NCBI RefSeq assembly: GCF_000769115.1
Contig: NZ_JQZV01000013.1
Location: forward strand, 560,832-624,831
Origin: Porphyromonas canoris
Lineage (GTDB): Bacteria; Bacteroidota; Bacteroidia; Bacteroidales; Porphyromonadaceae
DNA: 64,000 bases
Direction: 5' to 3'
Part shown: piece by piece, positions 17,015 through 26,232 of the stretch
Layout of the letters: each line of letters starts with the position of its first letter
Numbering within the stretch: the first letter of the stretch is position 1
Position numbers and translations under genes: made by a program
The notes under the pieces: generated by a model
Seen by the model: the letters and a program-made list of their open reading frames with translations, nothing else
Database searches by the model: none
What the model was told of the DNA's origin: nothing

Positions 17015-17949
17015 AGTATCCTCTTCCTTACGCAGATTTTGCATCACATTTAAGGGAGATCTTTCCGCACTACAAAGTGCAGAAGATCTCCCTTAATGCG
17101 GGATGCACCTGTCCCAATAAGGACGGCATAAAAGGTTTTGGCGGATGTACTTACTGCAACAATAGTTCGTTCACTCCCCAATATACACTGAAGACCGAAC
17201 CCATTATCGAGCAGCTACAACTGGGGATAGACTTTTTCCGAAGAAAGTATAAGGATATGAAGTTTCTGGCATACTTTCAGTCTTACACCAATACCTATGG
17301 TGATGTGGATGAGTTGATCCGAAAGTATGAGACGGCTATTGCCTATCCCGATGTTGTGGGACTGATTATAGGAACAAGACCGGACTGTATGCCCGATGAG
17401 ATTCTTAACTATCTCAAGAGTCTGAAGAGAGATAAAGAGCTTTACGTTGCCGTGGAATACGGTATGGAGAGTACCTCTAATACCGTCTTGGAAAGAGTAA
17501 ACCGAGGACATACGTTCGAGGAAAGTGTGGAAGCCATACAGAGAACGGCAGAAGCCGATATACCGGTAGGCGGACACTTTATATTCGGTCTTCCCGGAGA
17601 GGATCGGGATGCCATTGTGAAGAGTGCCGCTTTAATCTCTTCTCTTCCTTTGAATTCGATAAAGATTCATCAACTTCAAGTCCTCAGAGGTACTAAGCTC
17701 GGAGCAGACTTTCTAAAGGGGGAGGTTAATGATCTGCCTCTATTTACTTATGAGGAGTATCTGGAACTTGTCGCAGACTTTCTATGCCATCTTCGTCCCG
17801 ATATGTATGTCGATCGTTTTGTTTCATCAAGTCCTCCTCACATGGTCATAGCTCCTCAATGGGGAATGAAAAACTACTACTTTACTCTCAAACTTGTATC
17901 ATATATGAGAGAAAATGGGTTATTCCAAGGGCAGAAATATTGTAGATAA
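17011..17949 (+). CDS. Radical SAM protein, YhcC/TIGR01212 family
   Basis: A 312-residue protein with the family-specific iron-sulfur motif GCTCPNKDGIKGFGGCTYCN (three cysteines, ending C-x2-C) near residues 31-50. It also has LIIGTRPDCMPDEIL, YVAVEYGMES and GHFIFGLPGEDRD, typical of YhcC-like radical SAM enzymes. The substrate of this family is not established as far as I know. It is coupled to the DJ-1 gene by a 4-nt overlap. Confidence 0.9.
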   Translation: MKYPLPYADFASHLREIFPHYKVQKISLNAGCTCPNKDGIKGFGGCTYCNNSSFTPQYTLKTEPIIEQLQLGIDFFRRKYKDMKFLAYFQSYTNTYGDVDELIRKYETAIAYPDVVGLIIGTRPDCMPDEILNYLKSLKRDKELYVAVEYGMESTSNTVLERVNRGHTFEESVEAIQRTAEADIPVGGHFIFGLPGEDRDAIVKSAALISSLPLNSIKIHQLQVLRGTKLGADFLKGEVNDLPLFTYEEYLELVADFLCHLRPDMYVDRFVSSSPPHMVIAPQWGMKNYYFTLKLVSYMRENGLFQGQKYCR

Positions 17950-17969
17950 GTGGTTTTATGCTATATTTG
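17939..17969 (+). promoter_or_regulatory. Promoter for the alpha-glucan gene trio
   Basis: ATTG (17939-17942) followed after 19 bp by TATATTTG (17962-17969) is a complete Bacteroidota-type promoter. It straddles the end of the radical SAM gene (stop 17949) and places the start about 25 nt before the debranching-enzyme ATG. Confidence 0.6.
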
Positions 17970-18001
17970 AGAGAGAATGAATCTACTAAAATTAGCCTGT
18001 T

Positions 18002-19963
18002 ATGAGCTATCTGAAATTTGACAGAAGTAGTATGAGTAACCTCGAAGAGGTACTCAACAAAGAGATATTGCGTACAAATAGACGAGGTGCTTACCACTGT
18101 TCCACTTTAATAGGTCTGAACACAAGAAAATACCACGGGTTATTGGTCGTTCCTATTACACATTTAGGACCTCACAACTATGTGCTTCTTTCTTCTTTGG
18201 ACGAGACCGTCATACAGCATGGAGCGGAGTTCAATCTTGCCGTGCATAAGTATGAGGGGGAGCATTTTAGTCCTAATGGTCATAAGTATATCCGTGAGTA
18301 CGATCTGGATGGCGTGCCTAAAACGATATACAGAGTAGGTGGTGTGATTCTATGTAAAGAGATTGCTCTTTCTCGTGAAGATGATCGGGTGCTTATCCGA
18401 TACACTCTTTTGGAGTCTCAAGCGAAGACAACCCTTCGTTTTCGTCCTCTCTTAGGATTTAGGAGCGTGAAAGAGTTGTGCATTGAAACGCAAGATGCCA
18501 ACCTTAATGCCTCTCCGGTGATAAACGGACAAGAGTTTTGCCTCTATCCCGGATTCCCTAAACTTGCTCTCCAAATGACTAAAGAGAACGAGTATATCTC
18601 TCAGCCCACATGGTACAAACACTTTTTGTACGATAAAGAGAGGGAGAGAGGTCATGCCTGTACCGAGGATCTTCCGATGCCCGGATACTTTGAAATTGAA
18701 ATAGAGACCGGAGAATCCATCATTTTTTCCGCAGGTCTCTCTCCTTTGGAACCCGAAAAGATCTCCTCTTTATTTGATGAAAGCGTCGAGGAGCGCACGC
18801 CAAGAACAAGCTTTAAGAACTGTCTTGTAAATGCCGCAGACCAGTTTTACTACCAGCCGAACGAGGAGCGTGCTTACCTGATGTCCGGTTATCCATGGGG
18901 AGGAGTAAAGGCAAGAAATATGCTTATTGCACTTACCGGTTGTAGTTTCGGTATAGGAAAGCCGGAAAGATTCCATCGAATCTGGAATACATTCTGGCCC
19001 GCCCTTAAGCTTTTTATGGAAACCGGACAGGTGGATTCTGTCATAATGGATATAGATAAGCCGGATATTCCTCTTTGGGCGGTGAATACAATAATAGATT
19101 ACTCCAAGTGGACAAGTCCGGAAGACACTCGCGAAAAGTTCGGAGAGACATTGCGATACATCATAAATTATATTTCGTCCAGCAGGCATCCGAACATGAA
19201 GCTGGAAAACAACGGACTGCTCTACGCATGGAGCAAGGATAACCGCCCCATTACATGGATGGATGCAGAGTGGGATTTCCAACCGGTTGTCAAGAGAGAA
19301 GGCTATATCGTGGAGTTTAATGCCTTGTGGTATAATGCTCTGTGCTTCTATAAAACATTGCTTGAACCCGATAACGACAGATTGGAAGACGAGATCGCAA
19401 GAGTCTCCGAATCTTTTGTTCGTGTCTTCGTGAATGAGCATAATTATCTCTTCGATTACGTTAATCCCAACCTGCCTCAAGATTGGAGTGTAAGACCCAA
19501 TATGTTGTTTGCAATAGGATTGATGTACTCACCACTCTCCCGAAGGCTTCAAAGATCGGTGCTCGACATCGTAACGAAGGAGCTTTTGACACCATTAGGA
19601 CTACGGACACTAAGCCCTGTGGGAAAAGTTTATAAGGGATATTGTAACGGAAGTTTGAGGGACAGGTCTCTATCATACTACAATGGAGGTGTCTGGAGTT
19701 GGCTTATGTATCCTTACCTGAGTGCATATCTTCATCTCTTCCGAAGGGCAGGCTATTCTTTCGTGGAGCGCATGATGATACCGTTTGAAGGAGAGCTTTC
19801 CAATCACGGAATCGGTACCATTTCCGAGCTATACGATGCCACTCCTCCTTTTTATAGTAGAGGGGAGATCTCTTATGCCACAAGTATCAGCGCGATACTC
19901 AGGATCAAAAACAGGCTGGATGATGATATGCGCAGAGGTGATGATATATTCGATATTTTCTAA
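18002..19963 (+). CDS. Glycogen debranching enzyme-type amylo-alpha-1,6-glucosidase, GH133
   Basis: Hydrolyses alpha-1,6 branch glucose in glycogen-like glucans in the cytoplasm. The 653-residue product has the N-terminal domain motif NRRGAYHCSTLIGLNTRKYH (about residues 23-42). The C-terminal (alpha/alpha)6-barrel has YPWGGVKARNMLIALTG, TWMDAEWDFQPV (the family acid region), EFNALWYNALCFYK and LYDATPPFYSRG. No signal peptide. It is first gene of a three-gene set with the GT4 enzyme (27 nt gap) and GH57 (62 nt gap). Confidence 0.93.
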   Translation: MSYLKFDRSSMSNLEEVLNKEILRTNRRGAYHCSTLIGLNTRKYHGLLVVPITHLGPHNYVLLSSLDETVIQHGAEFNLAVHKYEGEHFSPNGHKYIREYDLDGVPKTIYRVGGVILCKEIALSREDDRVLIRYTLLESQAKTTLRFRPLLGFRSVKELCIETQDANLNASPVINGQEFCLYPGFPKLALQMTKENEYISQPTWYKHFLYDKERERGHACTEDLPMPGYFEIEIETGESIIFSAGLSPLEPEKISSLFDESVEERTPRTSFKNCLVNAADQFYYQPNEERAYLMSGYPWGGVKARNMLIALTGCSFGIGKPERFHRIWNTFWPALKLFMETGQVDSVIMDIDKPDIPLWAVNTIIDYSKWTSPEDTREKFGETLRYIINYISSSRHPNMKLENNGLLYAWSKDNRPITWMDAEWDFQPVVKREGYIVEFNALWYNALCFYKTLLEPDNDRLEDEIARVSESFVRVFVNEHNYLFDYVNPNLPQDWSVRPNMLFAIGLMYSPLSRRLQRSVLDIVTKELLTPLGLRTLSPVGKVYKGYCNGSLRDRSLSYYNGGVWSWLMYPYLSAYLHLFRRAGYSFVERMMIPFEGELSNHGIGTISELYDATPPFYSRGEISYATSISAILRIKNRLDDDMRRGDDIFDIF

Positions 19964-19990
19964 TCAGAGAAATACCTTGATAGATAAAAT

Positions 19991-21250
19991 ATGAAAGCAT
20001 TGATGTTTGGCTGGGAATTCCCACCGCATATACTTGGAGGACTCGGAACGGCAAGTTACGGACTCACTCAAGGTATGAGTTTGCAGGAGGATATGGATAT
20101 CACATTCGTTATTCCTAAACCGCATGGAGACGAGGATCAGTCCTTTTTGCGTATCATAGGAGCATCTCAAGTTCCTGTCGTGTATCGTAATGTGAGCAGA
20201 GAACAAGTGGATACAATGATAGGAAGACTAATGTCTCCGGAACTCTACTTCCATTTGCGTGAAGGGATTTATACCGATTTCAACTATCTGCATACCAACG
20301 AACTCGGATGCCTTGAATTCTCCGGAAGATATCCGGATAACCTGATGGAGGAGATCAACAACTACTCTATAATGGCAGGGGTATTGAGCAGACAGCTTGA
20401 CTATGATATTATTCACTCTCACGACTGGCTCACTTATCCTGCCGGCATACACGCCAAGAGCGTTAGCGGAAAGCCTTTGGTCATCCATGTTCATGCTACG
20501 GACTTCGACAGGTCAAGAGGGCAAGTTAATCCACAGGTATATGCTATAGAGAAGAACGGAATGGATTACGCCGATCACATTATCACTGTAAGTAATCTTA
20601 CCCGTAATACCGTGATAGAGAAATATCACCAAGATCCCAAAAAGGTAACTACCGTTCACAATGCCGTAACACCACTTAGCCCCTCTATCTTGAGTATAAG
20701 GGATAAGAAGGGCGTAAAGGATAAGGTCGTAACCTTTCTTGGTAGAATAACCATGCAGAAAGGTCCTGAGTTTTTCATTGAAGCAGCTGCAAAAGTTTTG
20801 GCTAAAACGAAGAACGTCCGTTTTATAATGGCAGGAAGCGGAGATATGATGGATCAGATGATCCGTCTGAGTGCCATGAGAGGCATATCCGATCGGATGC
20901 ACTTTACGGGCTTTATGAAAGGAAATCAGGTGTACGAAGTCTTCAAGGCAAGCGATGTATATGTGATGCCTTCCGTTTCCGAGCCTTTTGGTATTTCTCC
21001 TCTCGAAGCCATGCAGTGCGGTGTCCCCAGCATTATCTCCAAACAGAGCGGTTGTGCCGAGATTTTGGACTATGCCATCAAAGTGGACTACTGGGATGTG
21101 GATGCTTTGGCGGACGCTATACACGGTCTGGTAACCTATCCGGCATTTCACACATTCCTCAAAGAGGAGGGCTTGAAAGAGGTAAACAATATCAAGTGGG
21201 AAGATGCAGGGCTCAAAGTAAGGCATATTTACGACCGGCTTTTGAGGTAG
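19991..21250 (+). CDS. Glycosyltransferase GT4 (glycogen-synthase-like)
   Basis: A 419-residue GT-B enzyme. The N-terminal nucleotide-sugar enzyme motif is GWEFPPHILGGLGTASYGLT. HSHDWLTYPAGIHA follows, then the C-domain motifs VVTFLGRITMQKGPEFFIEA and the E-x7-E region EPFGISPLEAMQCGVP. Its location between debranching enzyme and GH57 argues for alpha-glucan (glycogen or maltodextrin) synthesis rather than surface polysaccharide synthesis. Acceptor and donor are not provable from sequence. Confidence 0.9.
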   Translation: MKALMFGWEFPPHILGGLGTASYGLTQGMSLQEDMDITFVIPKPHGDEDQSFLRIIGASQVPVVYRNVSREQVDTMIGRLMSPELYFHLREGIYTDFNYLHTNELGCLEFSGRYPDNLMEEINNYSIMAGVLSRQLDYDIIHSHDWLTYPAGIHAKSVSGKPLVIHVHATDFDRSRGQVNPQVYAIEKNGMDYADHIITVSNLTRNTVIEKYHQDPKKVTTVHNAVTPLSPSILSIRDKKGVKDKVVTFLGRITMQKGPEFFIEAAAKVLAKTKNVRFIMAGSGDMMDQMIRLSAMRGISDRMHFTGFMKGNQVYEVFKASDVYVMPSVSEPFGISPLEAMQCGVPSIISKQSGCAEILDYAIKVDYWDVDALADAIHGLVTYPAFHTFLKEEGLKEVNNIKWEDAGLKVRHIYDRLLR

Positions 21251-21312
21251 CATTGCAGCACTTTTACGGAATAACCATTAACTAAGAATATTTTCACATC
21301 AAAGATAAAGTC

Positions 21313-22629
21313 ATGAAAAGAATATGTCTCAATCTAAACTTGCATCAGCCTTTCAGGCTTAAGAGATATCGCTTCTTTGATATAGGGAATGACCACTACT
21401 ATTTCGACGATTTTCAGAACGAAGAAGTCTTTCGTCTGTTAGCAGAAGAGTCTTACCTTCCTGCACTTAGAACAATAAGAGATCTTATCATACAGGACAG
21501 GGTGCCATTCCGATTCTCCATTTCCATATCCGGTACTGCATTCGAGCAGATAGAGCTGTATGCTCCGGAGTTGTTGGATCTTCTTTTGGACATCAACTCT
21601 ACCGGACAGATAGAGTTCATCGCCGCACCATACTCTTACTCCCTCTCTTCATTGGGAGATACCGCAGAGTTTGAGAGAGAGGTCGGGGTGCTTTCCAAGA
21701 AGATCGAACTTCTTTTCGGAGTCTCTCCGAGAGTGTTGAGAAACACAGAGCTGATCTACTCGGACGATATAGCTCTTACGGCTCAAAAGATGGGCTTTAA
21801 GGCGATGATGACGGAAGGGGCAAAGCACGTTCTTGGCTGGAAAAGTCCCAACTATCTGTACTCTTCGGCAGAAGCTCCGGAGCTTAAACTGATGTTGCGC
21901 AATGCCTCATACAGCTCCGATCTTGTACGACACTTCTCTAACCTGCACTGGTCCGAGTATCCTCTTACCACAGAGAAGCTTGCCGGTTGGTTTGCCAATC
22001 TTCCCGAGGTAGAAAGCTTTGTTTACATAGATATCCCATTGGAAACATTCGGTCATATCCACAAGCGTCCTTCCGGAATCTTTGAGTTTCTCAAGGCTCT
22101 GCCTACTACGTTGGAAAGCAGAGGCATATCCATGGCACTGCCATCCGAGATCCTTCAGCAGGAAGAAGTGGCTGCACCGCTCTCTGTTCCGTCTCCTATC
22201 TCTTGGTCGGAAGAGGAAAAAGGTATCACTTCCTGGCTTGGCAATGTGTTACAACAAGAAGCATTCAGAAAGTTGGGCGAGTGGGGAGAACGGTTGAGAC
22301 TAAGTACAGACCGAAGGCTGTTCCTGGACTGGTTGCATCTTCAGTCTTGCGACCACTTCTTCTATATGACTACACTCTATCAGGATGTAAGGCCTTTCAG
22401 TCCGTATGATAATGCTTACGATGCTTTCAACAACTATATGAATGTTCTTAGCGATGTGGTTCTCCGTATTCAGGCACAGTATCCGATTTCCATCGAAAAC
22501 GAAGAACTGAGTGCGTTGGTGCTTACCATACAAAATCAGGATAAGCAGATCGTGGCACTGGAAAAAGAGCTTTCCGAACTGAAAGCCAAGAAAAAGACAA
22601 CAAAGAAGAGTACCAAAGCAGCAGAGTAG
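21313..22629 (+). CDS. Glycoside hydrolase family 57 (alpha-amylase type)
   Basis: A 438-residue cytoplasmic enzyme acting on alpha-glucans. Family motifs: the N-terminal LNLHQPFRLKRYRF (histidine of region I) and VLRNTELIYSDDIA (Glu of the nucleophile region, about residue 142). The C-terminus ends in a Lys-rich tail after a coiled-coil segment. Third gene of the alpha-glucan set. Its stop is separated by only 2 bp from the stop of the convergent mnmD gene, and no intrinsic terminator is visible. Confidence 0.9.
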   Translation: MKRICLNLNLHQPFRLKRYRFFDIGNDHYYFDDFQNEEVFRLLAEESYLPALRTIRDLIIQDRVPFRFSISISGTAFEQIELYAPELLDLLLDINSTGQIEFIAAPYSYSLSSLGDTAEFEREVGVLSKKIELLFGVSPRVLRNTELIYSDDIALTAQKMGFKAMMTEGAKHVLGWKSPNYLYSSAEAPELKLMLRNASYSSDLVRHFSNLHWSEYPLTTEKLAGWFANLPEVESFVYIDIPLETFGHIHKRPSGIFEFLKALPTTLESRGISMALPSEILQQEEVAAPLSVPSPISWSEEEKGITSWLGNVLQQEAFRKLGEWGERLRLSTDRRLFLDWLHLQSCDHFFYMTTLYQDVRPFSPYDNAYDAFNNYMNVLSDVVLRIQAQYPISIENEELSALVLTIQNQDKQIVALEKELSELKAKKKTTKKSTKAAE

Positions 22630-22631
22630 AG

Positions 22632-23318
22632 CTACAATTTTGTGGCACGGAGTATCTCTCTCTTTCCCGGAGGACCCGGAAGTCTTTCCACGTTGAACCC
22701 GGCTTCTTGAAGCCCTCTTCTTACAATGCCCTTTGCGCAATAGGTTGTGAGGATGCCGTTTTTCCTAAGACAGGCTCTCATTTTCTTGAAGAAAGGAACG
22801 CTCCAAAGCGGACTTTCTACTTTGTCAGGCGCAAAAGGATCAAAAAACAGCACGTCGATGCTCTCGTTTTCAAAGTTGAAATCAAGAGCATCGGCGTGTT
22901 CTTTTATCAGGGTCAGATTGGAAAGAATCCCGGTTCGGGCATTCCATTCTGCACGGAAAATCTGCTCGACATGCTCTTTTTCCATACCGAGCCTTTCCGC
23001 ATAGTTCAGAGAGAGAAGAACGTCGGTGGGTAGAGGCTCGTACTCAATGCTCCGCATCTCAAAAGACAGTTCCGGATGTGCAAGGGCGTATTCCAGTACA
23101 CACACTGCATTCAGCCCCATACCAAACCCTATCTCCCCGATCCGAACCTCTCTGCTTGAGGTCTGTTCCAGAAAATGTTCCAGTCCGGCACGGATATAAA
23201 CATGTTTGGACTCGGTTATTGCCCCATTGGTCGAGTGATAGCTTTCATTACCACCATCAATGAGAATGGTATGACTCCCATCCGAAGTCTCTATAAGTGC
23301 AATCTTTTTTTCTTCCAT
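22632..23318 (-). CDS. mnmD: tRNA 5-methylaminomethyl-2-thiouridine methyltransferase, MnmD (MnmC N-domain only)
   Basis: Methylates the nm5 group at wobble U34 of certain tRNAs using SAM. The 228-residue protein matches the MnmC methyltransferase half: GEIGFGMGLNAVCVLEYA (SAM-binding), SIEYEPLP, DVLFFDPFAPDKVESPLW and LTTYCAKGIVRRGLQEAGF near the C-terminus. The FAD-dependent oxidase half of MnmC is absent, as in other Bacteroidota. The start at 23318 (MEEKKIALIETSDGS) is used because 17 upstream codons are not conserved-looking. A -7-like TACCTTTA lies at 23338-23345 on this strand. Confidence 0.92.
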   Translation of the reverse strand: MEEKKIALIETSDGSHTILIDGGNESYHSTNGAITESKHVYIRAGLEHFLEQTSSREVRIGEIGFGMGLNAVCVLEYALAHPELSFEMRSIEYEPLPTDVLLSLNYAERLGMEKEHVEQIFRAEWNARTGILSNLTLIKEHADALDFNFENESIDVLFFDPFAPDKVESPLWSVPFFKKMRACLRKNGILTTYCAKGIVRRGLQEAGFNVERLPGPPGKREILRATKL

Positions 23319-23405
23319 CTTTTTTCTTTTTAGGGTATAAAGGTAGAAAAAGATGCCGCATTTTTCCACAATCCGAACTTCAAAAAAGCAGCATTTTGGT
23401 GGTGC

Positions 23406-23947
23406 TTTTATATAAAAATGAATCTCCCGATTTTCTCTCCGATCTGCTCTCTTTTTTTCCGATGTTGCACTTCATGATCACAAAGAGGTGGCTTAGAGTA
23501 TTGATTTTTAGGGTTATACAGAAAATCGCGAATTTGGAAAAATTTTTTTCTCAGTCCGTTTGATGGGGCTTTTTCGCGTTAATAAACATGAAATTTAACG
23601 CCTTTGTCTGTAAACGTTTCCTAATAAAGAAATTTGCCTTTTCAGGGGCATTTTAGGGCGAAAATAGTTAATCTATTGATATTTAGCAGTTTGATGTTTT
23701 TGGCTAAACATGTTAATCGAATCCGGTAAACGTGTTTAATGAAATCGGTAAACGTGTTCATTGAAAAATTAAACACGTTAAGCCGAAAGAATATGCTCGT
23801 TTACTGTTTTGGGTGAACGGGTATCGAAAATGGTGTTAATAAACCGGGGTGAATTTAACAATTCGGTCGTGCTTTGAAAACGACCCCTCCGATCAAAATA
23901 GAGAGAGGGAAAATCGGGCAGAGGCTTCGGTACGGAATATATAAAAA
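23406..23947 (-). repeat. Dispersed noncoding element, copy C (reverse)
   Basis: 542 bp, inverted relative to copies A, B and D. The right-end motif TTTTTATATAAAA reads from 23418 down, and the left end GGAATATATAAAAA lies at 23947. The palindromic core is at 23704-23780, and the copy-specific segment 23419-23526 is 108 bp. It fills the gap between the divergent mnmD and folC-coaX genes and contains no gene. Confidence 0.9.
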
Positions 23948-24084
23948 TAGAGTACTGCCATTTTGTCTTGAAATGCTCTCTTTTTCTCTTGTGCTGTCGG
24001 GTGGCATAGCTGTTCTTTGAACGAGCATCGGAGAGGAGTATAAAATAACTTGTCTGAAAGCTATTAAGGAAGAAAAATTATGTG

Positions 24085-24092
24085 TATTTTTG
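24085..24092 (+). promoter_or_regulatory. -7 promoter element (TATTTTTG) for folC-coaX
   Basis: Matches TAnnTTTG and ends 16 nt before the ATG at 24109, giving a leader of about 10 nt. It supports ATG 24109 rather than a GTG at 24082, which lies upstream of the element. It is outside element C. Confidence 0.5.
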
Positions 24093-24108
24093 CCCCTTGA
24101 ATAGAAAA

Positions 24109-26232
24109 ATGAAGGACAGAATATCCACATATTCAGAAGCAACCACTTATCTTTTCAATAGCTTTCCTATGTTTCAAAACGTGGGAGGGAAGGCGTATAA
24201 GCCGGGATTGGAAACGGTCTTAAAACTCCTCGAGAAGCTTGGCAATCCTCATCTGAAAATATCTACCATTCATGTGGCAGGTACCAATGGGAAGGGATCA
24301 ACCTCTTCTCTTCTTGCCTCGGTGCTGAATGAAAGCGGACTTCGAGTAGGCTTGTTCACATCCCCTCACCTTGTAGATTTTTCCGAAAGAATCCGTGTAG
24401 ATGGCAAAGTGATAGAGCAAGAGTTTGTTATAGATTTCTGCAACTCTGCCAGAGAATGGTGCAGGGAGCTTGGGCTCTCTCCCTCTTTTTTCGAGCTTAC
24501 CACGGCAATGGCATTTGCCTACTACGTCCATAAAAAAGTGGATATTGCCGTGATAGAGGTCGGAATGGGAGGACGCTTGGACAGTACCAATGTCATCACG
24601 CCTGTTTTGAGTATTATCACCAATGTCAGCCTCGATCATACCACCTACTTGGGAGATACATTGGCTGCGATAGCCGGTGAGAAAGCCGGTATTATAAAGC
24701 CCGGCATTTCCGTTGTATTGGGTAACCATGAGAGTGAAGAGGTGAGACAGGTGGTGGAAGATAAGGCTCGGCAGGAGAGTGCTCCGCTTTATCTCTGCGA
24801 TAGAAAAGCCGTCCTACGCTCTTACGAAGAGGATCCGGAGGGAGGATACAAGCTGGATAGCTGTCATTTTGGAGAGATAAGGCTCCCTCTCAAGGGTGCT
24901 CATCAGCTGGAGAATGCCACTACGGTGCTGACCGCTTTAGGGCTTCTTGAAACTCTTTTGAAGGGATCGAAAATAGACTCGGACGCTGTCCGGAAAGGTT
25001 TTTGGAACGTAGAGAGTGTAGGGCTTGCAGGTCGGATGCAGAAGCTGAGCAGCATGCCGGATCTTTATATAGACACCGGGCACAATGTCGGAGCATGGGC
25101 TCATCTCAGCCCTTACCTGGAGTCCGTGCTCGATAAAGGGAAAAAGCTCCATATCGTGATAGGTATGGCGGAAGATAAGGATGTCTCTGCCGTCTTTGAT
25201 ATGCTGCCCAAACGTGCACGCTACTACATCACCCAAAGTAGGGGTGAACGTGCTTGTGCGGCAGAGAAACTATCGGATCTGGCATCCTCCAATGCGCTTG
25301 ACCACACTGTGGTTAAGCCGGTGTGGAAAGCTTTGGAACAGGCATACTCGGCAGCAATGATAGCCCCTGAAGAGTCTGTCGTTCTGGTTTGCGGAAGCAA
25401 TTTTGTGGTTGCAGAGGTGCTGGAAAGGGAGTTGTCGCTCCTTACCGACTGCTGGAAGTCTCCGGCAGGAACATCTTTGGTCGGCTCTTTTTTCTTGACC
25501 ATAGATAGCGGTAATACTGCCTTAAAAGCCACTCTATACCACGGACGGGTCGCTCTCTGGGAACACTCTTCCTCTTCCGTAAAGGAGCTTATTCTACCAT
25601 TGCAACAGGCTTTGGAATATCTCGATATACCGAAAGAGAGTGTCAGGAGCATGGTAATATCGACGTCGGTATCTTGTTCGGTCTTGGAAGCCGAGCTGAA
25701 TGGAATAGGGTTGAAAACCATTCCTTTCAACCTCTCGACACTTCGTCTGCCTTTCAAGATTGCCTACAACTCTCCGGAGCAACTGGGGCAGGATCGGATT
25801 GCAGCGTGTGTAGGAGCTTATCTGTTTGCTGAGGGGAAAGACTTTTTGGTCATAGATTGCGGAACGGCAATTACGATAGATCTTGTTCGGAATGGAGTTT
25901 ACGAAGGAGGTGTCATAGCTCCCGGACTGGATATGAGGCTGAAAGCTCTTCACGACTACACGCACAGACTGCCTTTGGTATCCAAGAAATTGAATCCGGG
26001 GTCTCTCATAGGACAGAACACCGAAGAGTGTATCTATCATGGTACCGTCTCTTCCGCTGTGTTGGAAGTGGCTGGATGGGTGGAGAAGATAACGAAAGAG
26101 GTCGCTCCTGTTTTGATTTATTTAACGGGCGGAGACCGAATTTATTTTGAAACAATAGCGAAAAATACCATCTTTGCAGATGGTTGTCTTGTTCAGACAG
26201 GACTAAATGAGATATTGATAGCGAATGTATAG
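24109..26232 (+). CDS. FolC-CoaX fusion: folylpolyglutamate/dihydrofolate synthase joined to type III pantothenate kinase
   Basis: A single uninterrupted 707-residue frame holds two complete enzymes. Residues ~1-440 are FolC: P-loop HVAGTNGKGSTSS (58-64 for GTNGKGS), GLFTSPHLVDFSERIRVDG, VEVGMGGRLDSTNVI-type segment, ITNVSLDH, GEKAGIIKPG and the end motif VVLVCGSNFVVAEVLE. After a ~20-residue linker, residues ~462-707 are CoaX: phosphate-binding IDSGNTALK, LGQDRIAACVGAY, VIDCGTAITIDLV, GGVIAPGLDMR and YLTGGD. FolC adds glutamate to folates; CoaX phosphorylates pantothenate, the first committed step to CoA. No stop, frameshift or ATG separates the halves, though an internal TTG near 25494 exists. 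It overlaps the next gene by 8 nt. Confidence 0.93.
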   Translation: MKDRISTYSEATTYLFNSFPMFQNVGGKAYKPGLETVLKLLEKLGNPHLKISTIHVAGTNGKGSTSSLLASVLNESGLRVGLFTSPHLVDFSERIRVDGKVIEQEFVIDFCNSAREWCRELGLSPSFFELTTAMAFAYYVHKKVDIAVIEVGMGGRLDSTNVITPVLSIITNVSLDHTTYLGDTLAAIAGEKAGIIKPGISVVLGNHESEEVRQVVEDKARQESAPLYLCDRKAVLRSYEEDPEGGYKLDSCHFGEIRLPLKGAHQLENATTVLTALGLLETLLKGSKIDSDAVRKGFWNVESVGLAGRMQKLSSMPDLYIDTGHNVGAWAHLSPYLESVLDKGKKLHIVIGMAEDKDVSAVFDMLPKRARYYITQSRGERACAAEKLSDLASSNALDHTVVKPVWKALEQAYSAAMIAPEESVVLVCGSNFVVAEVLERELSLLTDCWKSPAGTSLVGSFFLTIDSGNTALKATLYHGRVALWEHSSSSVKELILPLQQALEYLDIPKESVRSMVISTSVSCSVLEAELNGIGLKTIPFNLSTLRLPFKIAYNSPEQLGQDRIAACVGAYLFAEGKDFLVIDCGTAITIDLVRNGVYEGGVIAPGLDMRLKALHDYTHRLPLVSKKLNPGSLIGQNTEECIYHGTVSSAVLEVAGWVEKITKEVAPVLIYLTGGDRIYFETIAKNTIFADGCLVQTGLNEILIANV

